DNA of 64,000 bases, from the NCBI GenBank assembly GCA_037975125.1, contig CM075853.1, forward strand, positions 33,372,613 to 33,436,612, in the 5' to 3' direction. A program made the position numbers and the translations under genes. Each line of letters opens with the position of its first letter. Positions within the stretch are counted from its first letter, which is position 1. The DNA comes from Latrodectus hesperus (Eukaryota; Arthropoda; Arachnida; Araneae; Theridiidae). Positions 48,809 to 62,130 of this stretch are shown here, one piece after another. The notes beneath the pieces were generated by a model. The model saw nothing but the letters and a program-made list of their open reading frames with translations. It was not told where the DNA came from and did no database searches.

Positions 48809-48949
48809 CACCAAAGGCTTAGACTCCAAAAAAACAATGCTCCATCACCTTTAGCAGAAATATCACAAGAATGCTACTTAAGGGAAGAAATTCCTTTTCG
48901 AAAAAGATCATGGCCCCAATTTTACATAAATTGCTTAATTGTTCATTAT
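48809..48949 (+). other. Candidate exon or coding remnant with upstream acceptor-like site
   Basis: After ATCTTTTATAATACAG (AG at 48807-48808) a 47-codon frame reads HQRLRLQKNNAPSPLAEISQ, then ECYLREEIPFRKRSWPQFYI and NCLIVHY, before TAA at 48950-48952. The composition is strikingly unlike random A+T-rich sequence. The last part loosely resembles the linker before the membrane domain of ABCG-type transporters, but that is a weak impression only. No donor site is evident, so a decayed gene fragment is as likely as an exon. Confidence 0.33.
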
Positions 48950-48969
48950 TAACATTATTTTTCTACTAG

Positions 48970-49059
48970 TCGGTTGCCCTTAGGATATACCTATTTACCA
49001 CTCTAATGAGCGAAGGTTATGTAATCTTGTACGGTAAGAAACCTAGTGCCAGTAGTTAA
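48970..49059 (+). other. Second protein-like fragment beside the 48.8-kb frame
   Basis: The frame reads SVALRIYLFTTLMSEGYVIL followed by YGKKPSASS and a stop. The LMSEGYVILYGKKPS part resembles the end of an ABCG nucleotide-binding domain (form: LLSEGYxxYxG.PS). If so, it lies downstream of the fragment it should precede, which would mean a rearranged pseudogene. It could equally be chance. Confidence 0.25.
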
Positions 49060-49110
49060 GTGGGTGTGTCATCTTAACCCCGAAAATGAGGGAATAAAAA
49101 AGAGAAACAC

Positions 49111-49612
49111 GCCGACCGATGACTGAGTGCTTAGCGCTCTTGACTCCTGAGCTGGGGTTCCTGGGTTTGAATCCCAGTTCGGGCATGGATATTACTTTCT
49201 TTCTCTGTGTTTCTCTGTCCTTTCTTGCCGAGCTGGCAGTCGATTGTGGTTAGTGCTCTTGCCTTCTGTTCAACAGTTCGTGGCTTCGAATCCCACATTG
49301 GGCATGAATGTTTGTAGTGGTTCGGAATCCACTTTAAACCATAGGTCTCGGTCTAATTAGCTTTCATGTGCAAAAAATGACCGTTGAGCGACAAACAAAC
49401 TAAAACTAAATTAAACTCTGTCCTTTCTTCTGTGATGCAGTATGAAAGTGGCCCACATTATAAACGGGTTTGTGGTGGTATGACGCGGGTAACGCTACTC
49501 GCCTTCGTGACTTGGTTCACAGGTGCCCGCTGGTTAACGACAAATGAGTAGCAGTTTCTGGCCTTGTTGTGGCACAGAGTTCAACCTTCAAGTGCCCGCC
49601 ATTGGAAAAAAA
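49111..49612 (+). mobile_element. SINE family A, interrupted by a nested SINE B
   Basis: The tRNA-derived head starts near 49111 (GCCGACCGATGACTGAGTGC) with a clear B box region GGGTTTGAATCCC, ending GGGCATGG. The body is split by the SINE B insertion at 49227-49415 and resumes with CACATTATAAACGGGTTTGT, GCCTTCGTGACTTGGTTCAC and a terminal GCCATTGG plus A-rich tail. Removing the insertion and one TSD copy leaves about 299 bp. The same body order is seen at 57533-57830. A target-site duplication could not be fixed because the flanks are A-rich. Confidence 0.85.
49227..49415 (+). mobile_element. SINE family B, full length, nested in SINE A, 14-bp TSD
   Basis: This is a 189-bp insert flanked by perfect copies of CTCTGTCCTTTCTT (49213-49226 and 49416-49429). 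The head GCCGAGCTGGCAGTCGATTG and B box GCTTCGAATCCCACATTGGG are followed by a short body with TCGGTCTAATTAG and TGCAAAAAATGACCGTTGAG, then an ACAAACAAACTAAAACTAAA tail. The insertion post-dates SINE A. Comparison with 3751-3910 defines the family. Confidence 0.92.
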
Positions 49613-53281
<3,669 letters not shown>

Positions 53282-53773
53282 TATGTTAATGAAAAATTCC
53301 TGCATTTTTAAAAGTCACTGACTAACATAGTGGAATCAAATGCGTGTATTTAATTAATGGCCTAAAAACATACTCCAATTATTAAAAATTGTATAATGTT
53401 ACACCTGAATTTGAATTTCTTTTCTAGATAAAAATTTATGTTTTTAAAATATTTAAAAGTCAATTTTCTATTTAAATTATCTGTCTTGTTTTTGATCCTA
53501 AAGTTTTCTTCATTGATATCTAATTCGTCTAAAAATGACATCATTATAACAGCTTTTTTTAAAAATAACTTTCAGTTGGTAAGACTGAAGCGCAATTTCA
53601 TTTCTCCTCTGTGAATGAAGGGAAATGCATATTAAAATGACATTTATTCTTTGATGATTTTTTTTTGAATCTCAAAATAAACATTTAAGAAAGAATAATG
53701 GTTAAATACATTTCGTTTTTAAACAATAAATATGTAAAAATATGAAATGAAGAATTAAAAAGAAAATACTTCT

Positions 53774-53831
53774 TGATTTCAAAGTCATTTGTAAAAAACG
53801 TCAATATTTTTTACAAATGACTTTGAAATCA
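53774..53831. repeat. Perfect inverted repeat, 25-bp arms, 8-nt loop
   Basis: The arms at 53774-53798 and 53807-53831 pair exactly around the loop CGTCAATA. The arms have no similarity to the other hairpins of the window. Confidence 0.97.
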
Positions 53832-54140
53832 CAAAAGCTAAAGAATCAAAAAAAATTCAATCAAATTTGTTGCATTTCTTCCTATATTCTAAAGTGCACT
53901 CCTCACTATAAAATAGATTTGGGTTATTAGTAAATTGCGTTTCCTTTGAATTTTTTCTACATTTGATTCCAGCAAATAAGACTATAAAAACTTGATTATG
54001 ATGTTAATGAAAGTGATTTTCTCTGGACGTTGAAAAAGGTAAATTAGCGTGATTAAATTGTCGATGAAAGATAATCTTAGAAAGGTATTTAGATGAATGC
54101 TTTTAGAAGATATAGAATGTAAATTGAATCTAATGATTTA

Positions 54141-54204
54141 CTTTACGAAGATAGTAAAATCGTTACGAAGATAATAAAATAAACGTTACGAAGACAGTAA
54201 AATC
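54141..54204. repeat. Tandem repeat, about 20-bp unit, 3 copies
   Basis: The unit GTTACGAAGATAGTAAAATC is repeated three times with small changes. The middle copy carries a short extra AAATAAA stretch. Confidence 0.85.
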
Positions 54205-54549
54205 AGTTGATTTTGCATTCCAAACAATTCCCTCGAAAGTATCTTTTTTTATATAAAAGATTATTTACTTTAATTTGAAAACAATTTTACTGTGTGTTTT
54301 CCAGATTTTTACTGTATTAATGTGTTTATAATTTCTCATTTTACATCATAAATATTTCCTAATTTTTTCAATTGAATCGTTTTCGTTATTCCATTTTTTA
54401 ATATCGTTTTTAGGTTTTCTCTTATGTCTGTAGATATTCGTCTTTGTGATTGTCCAATATCCTGTTTGGCAATTATTTTATTATATCTTAGATGTACAAA
54501 AATAAATTATTTATAATTTTTAACTAGCCAGTTATTCAAAAATGTATTG

Positions 54550-54828
54550 CCGCTCACCCTGTCTAGTGATCAGAGTCCTTGACTACGGATAGGGAGGTCC
54601 TGTGTTCGAATCCCAATTTGGGCATGGATGTACTATCTCTCTCTATCTATCTTGTCTTTGTCCTTTCTATGTATGAATGTGTTGTAAATGGTTGCCTACC
54701 CTATAAACGTGTCCCTATGGCATGTGTGTACTGAAGAAGTCGGACTGTGTACCAAAATATGTTTCAGTTGAAAAAGTGGAGCAGCGCAACCCATATTGCC
54801 AGCCTTGCTTGCACACGACAACAACAAC
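54550..54828 (+). mobile_element. SINE family D, full length, 16-bp TSD
   Basis: This 279-bp element is flanked by perfect direct repeats ATTCAAAAATGTATTG (54534-54549 and 54829-54844). The tRNA-like head contains CTAGTGATCAGAGTCCTTGA (A box region) and TGTTCGAATCCC (B box). The body carries GGTTGCCTACCCTATAAACG, GGCATGTGTGTACTGA and GTGGAGCAGCGCAACCCATA, and ends in GACAACAACAAC. A second copy lies in reverse at 57939-58216. Confidence 0.95.
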
Positions 54829-54844
54829 ATTCAAAAATGTATTG

Positions 54845-57532
54845 ATGATGACATTGATTTAAATGTAAGAAATATTTTAAACACGATTACTTTATATTTC
54901 TTGTCTTCATTTTAAGGGATAAAAACATTTTTATACAATTTTTAATGAAAATAAATTGGTTTCTGATAAAAATATCAAAGATAATTAACTACATGAATAA
55001 ACTAATTCAGTAATATCCGTAGAAAATTGCTCCATGGACTTAATAATTTAAATTATTTACTATTTTAATGAATTTTCCTATGAATATTTGCTAAAACTCA
55101 GTGGATATTAAGAATCATTTTTGGAGATATGTAAGTTGATGGCCTACAGCACAAATGATCACATTCTTTGTTTTATCATGTCTTCAAATAATTTAATATC
55201 ATCAATTGAATAAAAATCCAAAGAATTAAATGTGTTTGTAGTGTTACTAGAATGAAAACAAAGGACGTTCTTCACAGTAAATAGTTTTGGACAGACACTC
55301 TAGAACAAGGGTTTTGCACTGACTTGTTATGACATTATAATAGAATTGGAAATGTGATTTATAAGCAACTGACCACTCCTTTTCATTTTGCATAAGCACA
55401 AAAATGTTGAATTTTAATTTCCTTTTAGTCACTAGTTACATGTAAAGGAATTAACCCTGCAAAACAGGAGTAAATATTAAAAAAATATCAAAAACATTCA
55501 TCATATATACGTAAGTATAGATATAAATCAAAATGGAATTAAAAATAAAGTTATAACTCAGAACAGCATGGAAAAATAATCAAAACACAAACACCGGAAA
55601 GGTAAAAATTTATGAATTCACTTAAAACAATCAGAGAAGAATTTTTAAAAACACATAAAAATCTTCAAGCTTAAAGAATACAATTGAAATGAAAATATTA
55701 AAAGACCAAAAAAACCAATGAAGTTCAATAAAATTAAAATTCATAATTAATAATGTCAGAAAATATTTAACATATCAATTAAATTAAATGTCAACATTAT
55801 CAACATGTTCAAGAACCTTTGGAAACCGTTCTACAAGCGTGAAAAGAAAGAAAATTATTCAGAAAAAATTAAGCAGAGAATGATTCGAAATTTCCGAAGT
55901 AAAATTGTTTAATTTAAGACTTATATTTAAACACATAATCTATTGTCAACAGTAATAAAATTTTAAATTTAAAGAAGCTTAAGTATGTCATTAATCTTCT
56001 ACTTAAGTTACAAAATTAGTTTCATAGCCAAAGCCATGCAAAAGTTTACTGTCGCTTAAACTTCATCGAAGATTTATAGGTGAGACACTAACTATATTTA
56101 TATAACTGTCAGAAATAATAAGAATTCTGAGAAATAAAAGATATTCAACTTAGTTGAATTGATATAATCTCTCTCATGTAGAATTTTAATATTTAAACAT
56201 AATTATTGAAAAAAAAAACTCATGGTTTTATATTTTAGCAAAGTTAAGTATTTTATAATAATTATACTAATAAAATATTTTTTAATGAAATAACTATCAT
56301 ATGAATGCTTTTCAATCATTAAAAAGTAGCAATTATCTTGTTATAAAACCAGAATTTAATAACTGAGCAGACAAATTTACTTAACTGGTTTAATATTAGT
56401 CATTAAGGAATATAAATGTAAAAAACATTTTTATTCGAAAAATGCTGATTAATGAAATAAGATTATTTTTAAGATTTTTAATGAACTTTAGAGATAAAGA
56501 GTGGAAACGCATTTATAAGTATCTAACAACGAAAAAGGAATAGTTAAAAAAATTTTAAACTTACTCTCAGATAAAAACTGAAATAAAAGAAAATTCCTTA
56601 TATGTTACTTTTTTAAAATATAAATTTTTGTAAAAAAAACGAAGTAAATTTATGTAAGTGTTTTTTAATTCCTTTCATTAAATTTTATTATGAAAAATAT
56701 TAGCAAGGCTTAAGGTTAAATTTAATCACACTGTTTAATAATTTTTAGAACCATTTCTTGACTTTAAAAATACTGTGTAGATTAAATAATTAACTTAAAT
56801 AATACATTTGTTTAAAATATTTTTAAGTTTGAAGGAACAATTTTTTTTTTTGCAAATTCTTTAAGAATAAGTAAATCTCTAGCAATTAACAAATAATGAG
56901 ACTCTTTTTCAACCATTTTAACACATGTATTTAAATTAAAAATAAATTTCCTCTCTCTAAAACGTTCTTTAAAAGTTAGCTGAAATTACATTTTGCGGAA
57001 GCTTGATAATCTACATTCTTTTCCTAAAATACATTTTTAGAAACGCTTTCAAAATTATAAGGGATAATTTAAGTAAGATAAGGTCGTAAAATGTCATTTT
57101 TTCCTTCTGAAGTTTATCCCCATTAAAATGAAGGTATTTCATTTTATGGAGCCTCATCATGAAAGTTTATGAGTTGCTCGTACCTGACGATTCACAGCTT
57201 TACATGAAACTAAAAAGCAGTAGCATGACATTTAGAAAAATTTTAGAATCTTCTAACCTTTAATAATTTAATAATATACAGATAGAGAAAAAAGAAGATT
57301 TTCCAGGTTTTCACTATCATAAATTGTATTAAAGCGTCTTTGTGTGATTTAAACAAATGATAGCTTCTCAGTAAAATAATTTTTATAACCTGAGAACAAT
57401 TTGTATTACTTTAAAAAATATGGCAACACATTTTTTACATTACAATTTAAATCAATCAAATTCCTTAAAAAATTATCTAAAATATTAATGCCATCAATCT
57501 AGTCTTACACTTTTCTCAAATGCATCTCACAA
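54845..57532. other. A+T-rich non-coding stretch
   Basis: No gene is supportable. The minus-strand 61-codon frame at 55247-55432 is the least A+T-biased frame here (includes MQNEKEWSVAYKSHFQFYYN), but no domain or splice site supports it. Confidence 0.55.
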
Positions 57533-57830
57533 TCCTGCTGGTGATTGACTGAATAATTAGAGTTCCTTGTTGCTGGTTCCGGGTTCGAATCCCGGTTCGA
57601 GGATCTATGTTCCTTTCTCTCTTCCAGTGCTTCCTTGTCATCTCTGTTGAGATGATGAATGGATTTATTGCCTACCCTACAAACGGGTTTGTAATGGAGT
57701 GATGTTGCGTAATGCTACTAGCCTCCGTGATTTGGTTTACAAATGCCCATATAGGCCGAGTAACAATAAATGCATGAAAATTTCCTATCTGTTGTGACGA
57801 AAGATTAGACAACCAGTGCCAAACGTTAAA
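57533..57830 (+). mobile_element. SINE family A, second copy
   Basis: The head has a textbook B box (GGTTCGAATCC within 57581-57593). The body shows CCTACAAACGGGTTTGTAAT, GCCTCCGTGATTTGGTTTAC and TTGTGACG...CCAGTGCC, the same order as in 49111-49612. It is diverged from that copy. A target-site duplication was not identified. Confidence 0.8.
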
Positions 57831-57938
57831 AAGCTATTATTTTTAAGAAAAATCTGTAACATCTCTTTTCAGAGAAGTTGAAATAATAAAGTATTCTAAA
57901 TTGCAATATTATGTCTGTAGTTAAGAACTATTGTATTG

Positions 57939-58216
57939 TTGTTGTTGTGTGCCAGCTGGGCTGACATTATGGAGTGCGCTGCTCTGCTTTTCTAAGTGAA
58001 CAATATTTTGGTATGGACTGCGACTACATCAGTACACACATGCCATAGGTAACCGTTTAATGGGTAGGCATTAATTCACAACCCATTCATACATATAAAG
58101 GACAAAGACTAGATACAGATAGAGTGAGAAAATAAATCAATGCCCGAATCGGGATTTAAACCCAAGAAATTTCTTTCCGCAGTAAGTCACGTTGACTACT
58201 AGACAAGTTGGGCGGC
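57939..58216 (-). mobile_element. SINE family D, full length, 13-bp TSD
   Basis: This 278-bp element is flanked by AACTATTGTATTG (57926-57938 and 58217-58229). On the minus strand it begins with a CCGCCCAACTTGTCTAGTAG head, has a B-box-like GGTTTAAATCCC, the same body blocks as 54550-54828 (GGCATGTGTGTACTGA, CCATAATGTCAGCCCAGCTG) and a terminal ACACAACAACAACAA. Two near-identical lengths with clean TSDs show that about 279 bp is the full length of the family. Confidence 0.95.
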
Positions 58217-58229
58217 AACTATTGTATTG

Positions 58230-58898
58230 AACTATTTATATATTATAAAATTATAACACTTTAATAAATTTATTCCAGAACTTTAAATAAAGGAGAAATA
58301 TTTATCTTTATCTCTGTTTAACTAAAAAAATATATTACTCTACTAAAACTTAATATTCTTTATAACATTGCCTTCTTATTTATAATACATATCCTTATTA
58401 TTTAAGAAATAAATATGAAAATTAACTATCAATTAAAAATTTCGTACTGAATACATTTAGATGATATTCCCTGAAAAATATGTTTTAAGAATTTTCAATT
58501 AAATCTGAAAGAATCAATTTTAATGAGAAGAAAATGTTTAAAAAATTTAATCGTGTTCCAAAAGAATCAAAGACAACATAAAAAAACAATTTTGAAAGGA
58601 GTTTAGGAATTTGTTTCGCTATCACAAAAGAGAAATGTAATTCTCAGAACCGAAAAATACTAGAGTTATGGCGATATATAAAATAAATATAATTCTAATC
58701 ATGAAAAATTAACTTTGTAAGTTCTTCAAACTCTGCACAGCTAGATTCCTAATTAGGAGTACATAAAACTGCCCAAAAAGCGTTCCTGTACGATCCATAG
58801 TTTACGAGAAAAATATATACGAAAATCAAAGTATGACGTTCCTTCAGGTGCAAGAAAAAACACTTTATTAAACATATCGACAGCAGTATGTGCACAAT
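58230..58898. other. Non-coding stretch, right part probably 3' region of a decayed DNA transposon
   Basis: From about 58640 the sequence is slightly GC-richer and leads on the minus strand away from the transposase remnant at 58899-59060, so it may be that element's 3' untranslated part. No terminal inverted repeat was identified. Confidence 0.4.
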
Positions 58899-59060
58899 TT
58901 AAAGCAAATGTTCAAAGTGTCCACCTTGAATGTCGAGGCAGGCTTAAGCACGCCGTGGAATAGCTGTCATCACACGTTGCGGCATCGTGGGATCCAACGA
59001 AGAAGTGTGCAGATGAGTACCTAAGTCCATTAGTGTTGGCACTAATTCTCGATATACCAG
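58899..59060 (-). pseudogene. C-terminal remnant of a mariner/Tc-superfamily (DDE) transposase
   Basis: A minus-strand frame of 54 codons contains MPQRVMTAIPRRA, an internal TAA, then ACLDIQGGHFEHLL and the stop. The ending of the form RxxACxxxxGGHFEHLL resembles the C-termini of one group of mariner-superfamily transposases. The internal TAA is consistent with CAA to TAA. The catalytic region is not present upstream, so this is a short relic. Family assignment rests on resemblance of the C-terminal motif only. Confidence 0.5.
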
Positions 59061-61829
59061 TTCTTTTAGATAATTTCATAGGAAAAAATTAAAGTATGGT
59101 GTGCGTTTATGTACACCGTTGTTCATTATTTCTCTGAAAAGAGCAATTTTCACCTTCATTGGTCTTTTTTTCACATTTTATTATTCCTTAGACATTTAAA
59201 AAATATTACATTTCCCAAATTCATTTGATTTTGCCACCTGTCTTTCTGTTATAAGCTGGCACATTACCTCACTTAATATCAGAATTCATTGTAGTATGAA
59301 TGAACATATCCAAATACAATGAGTTAGGCAAGGTGGCCTAATTTCTTAGCCACCCAAATCTTCTGATGTAATATCACTGGCCAATTTAAAAATTTTGAAT
59401 ATACAGGGATTATTGTGCATGTCTTCCTTTTCTTTTAATTTTTCTTTTATTTATAAAAATAATCAATTTTCACTTTATTTTTCGTCAAAAAATGCAAAAA
59501 TTTAAATATGCTTCACCTTCAGTATCCTCATTATTTAAAAATTTAAATATAAAAAGACTTAGCTGCATAATATTAGATTAGATAGTTAATTTTAAATTCA
59601 AGAATGTGTGTGTACGTTCTTTTCTAATTAAATAATTAAATTGTACACTATTAAAAATAAGACTTTATTTTTAAAGGTGCGCTTTAAAAACTTAGAAAAC
59701 GAAATTAGAAGGTTTAATATGTATAACTTCCCTTTTTTAAGTTCAAAGTGAAACAAGAATTAGAATTCTTAATTCACTTACATGATACTAATTAAAAATT
59801 TAGGCTTTGTTTAATTATTTTTATTACTTGCTTGATCATAATAAAAATTAGTAGAGTAAAAAGCACTAATTATTTTTACATTTTAATGCTTTAGTCATAA
59901 ATTGTATCAGTTTAGCTTAAATGCTAGATAAATTTCATCACATGTACACACACTATTTTTGATTCGAAGAACATTTTGATGGATCCCTTTATTCATAAAA
60001 CATCCTGCTGAAAAATAGTTATCTTAAACTTGGTTTATTCATTTTGAAATTTTAAATATTCAAAAATCTAATATTTTAACGTCCTTATATAAGTAAATTT
60101 ATTCGTGAGACAATAGAAAAAGAATAATAATAATACTTAATTAGTGATTTTCTTAGGAAGACTTAAGTTTATGTATTATTTTACCAATATTTTCTTGATA
60201 TGAATTATTAAAATGCTGTGCCTCTGGTTTCTGAGCTCTTCATAAGATTTTATATATTACCTCTATTTGAAATGATCTAAATCCTTTTTAATAGATTTAA
60301 AATTAAGCTTCACATAAATTGCGTTCATTAATTGTTAACTACAAAGAGCCAGTAATTACAATGTAACTCAATTCAGAACAATTATGAAACAAATTAATAG
60401 CATTAAGTATTTAAGTCCTATAATTATGAGTCATTTATAAATATTAGGTTTAAATTTGACATGATATTCGTGATTTGTGTTTACTTTTCAAGATTTATGT
60501 TTAGGTTGATGAACAATTGCGTTTTTATTCATAAATTAATATTAATAACCTAATAGATTGAATTATATAATAACTTCTAAGTGAAGGGGAAAAACTTGTA
60601 GAATAAATATTGAAAAAATCTGGACCATAACGATATTAAATTATAATTACAATAAATTTAATAATGCACTTAGGAAGAGAAACAAAGTAATATAGAACTT
60701 TATATCACGTTTTTCTTATCGATAAATAGCATTTAATTAGAAATTTGACTACAACGTTTAGCGAAAATAATATTTCTTATTTTAATTATAATTTGAAACT
60801 AAGATATTTTATATATATAATAAATATTTATAAGCATTCAAAATGAACTAAAGGAAATAAAAATTATATGCAATTTCTAACATTCTAAAAAAGACTTCAA
60901 ATGTAATATAAGTTAGGAAAAACTTCTAATTCTTTAAATTATTAAAGATTTTCATCAAAAGTTTACTGAATATTTATAATAAGTTGTTTATCAAATTCTA
61001 TTTGTTTTATTTGAATTAGTTAATGCGGTTTAATGTTAGAATTAGTTTATGTTTTAAAATCTACAATGAAAAATACTGTTTTTTGTTTCTAAAGTATTCT
61101 TAAAATAGCATGAATTATATTTTAAATAATATTATATGTATACTACAGTTCTTAAAAGTATAAATTTATTTGAAGCTAAACTATTTGATTTTTATATTAT
61201 TAATTAAATTTTTTTATTTTTTAGACAGTTTACTTTGCTAATTAAAGTGAAGATTCTTGAAATAAAAACCTATACAAAATCATAGCTAACTATTGAGATT
61301 TTATTGCACTGAACATTATTAGGAAGCCCAATGGCTTGATTTAAATTACAATCTAGAATCATTGTAGTCCATTTTAGACTGTAAAAGCACAGAAATTTGC
61401 TCTTATGTGCAAAATAAGTTAGCCTAGGTAAACGAAAGACATTATGATTTAATACAAAATATAGATATAAAACAACGATAGAATAAAATATACTAAAATC
61501 AAATACTTTTAACTAATTGAAACATGAATGTTACAAAAAAATTAATTTAAAACTATAATATTTATACTAAAAGAAATCATTGACTACTTAAAGTACCTGT
61601 AATTTCCATTCAAACATTCAGTTATAAGATATTATATGAAAAAAATAATAATAGAATTTAAGTAATGTTCAAAATAATGAATTTTACGATATATTCGACA
61701 ATACAAACTTTTTATATAAACTTATTAAAAGAGAAATGATATGACTATTATCTGTTATCGATCAATTGACATCTGGGTTACGTGCATTGTTGAAAATTTA
61801 TTCAGGTAAGAAAAATTTATTCATGATCG
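59061..61829. other. A+T-rich non-coding stretch
   Basis: Both strands were read and no gene, repeat family or structured element was recognised. Confidence 0.6.
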
Positions 61830-62130
61830 CTCTCTTGGTTTACACAAGGGCGGGTATCTGCTAACATTCAGACTTCCAATTCCAAAAAGCTCCAGGATAA
61901 GATCAGTACGGGGAAACCTCATCGAAAACAAACTTTTTCTATCAAGTGTCCATCCCCTAGTGGTTTGTGGGGATAAAAGTCTAATATTTACTCAGAATCT
62001 GATGTTTGTGTGAGATAAACGTATTTTCCTCCGTCTGGCTCTCAACTTCCTGTCAGTCAAGCACAACCCTATTGCAGAATCTTGGAGAGACTGAGTACAC
62101 ACCTCAGGGAAAGTATGCATGGGAAAGAGT
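61830..62130. other. GC-richer island of about 300 bp, open on both strands
   Basis: A sharp rise in G+C stands out against the A+T-rich flanks. On the plus strand about 48 codons are open from 61831 to 61976 (SLSWFTQGRVSANIQTSNSK...). On the minus strand about 56 codons are open over much of the same stretch (LDRKSLFSMRFPRTDLILEL...). A strong donor-like CAG|GTAAGA lies just upstream at about 61804. Openness on both strands argues for recently inserted repeat DNA over a coding exon. The family is not recognised. Confidence 0.4.

Noticed and set aside
49119..49195. Functional tRNA gene
   Set aside because: The A- and B-box-like sequences continue into a SINE body repeated elsewhere in the window, and the arms do not form a clean cloverleaf by eye. 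The same holds for the heads at 49227, 54550, 57533 and 58216.
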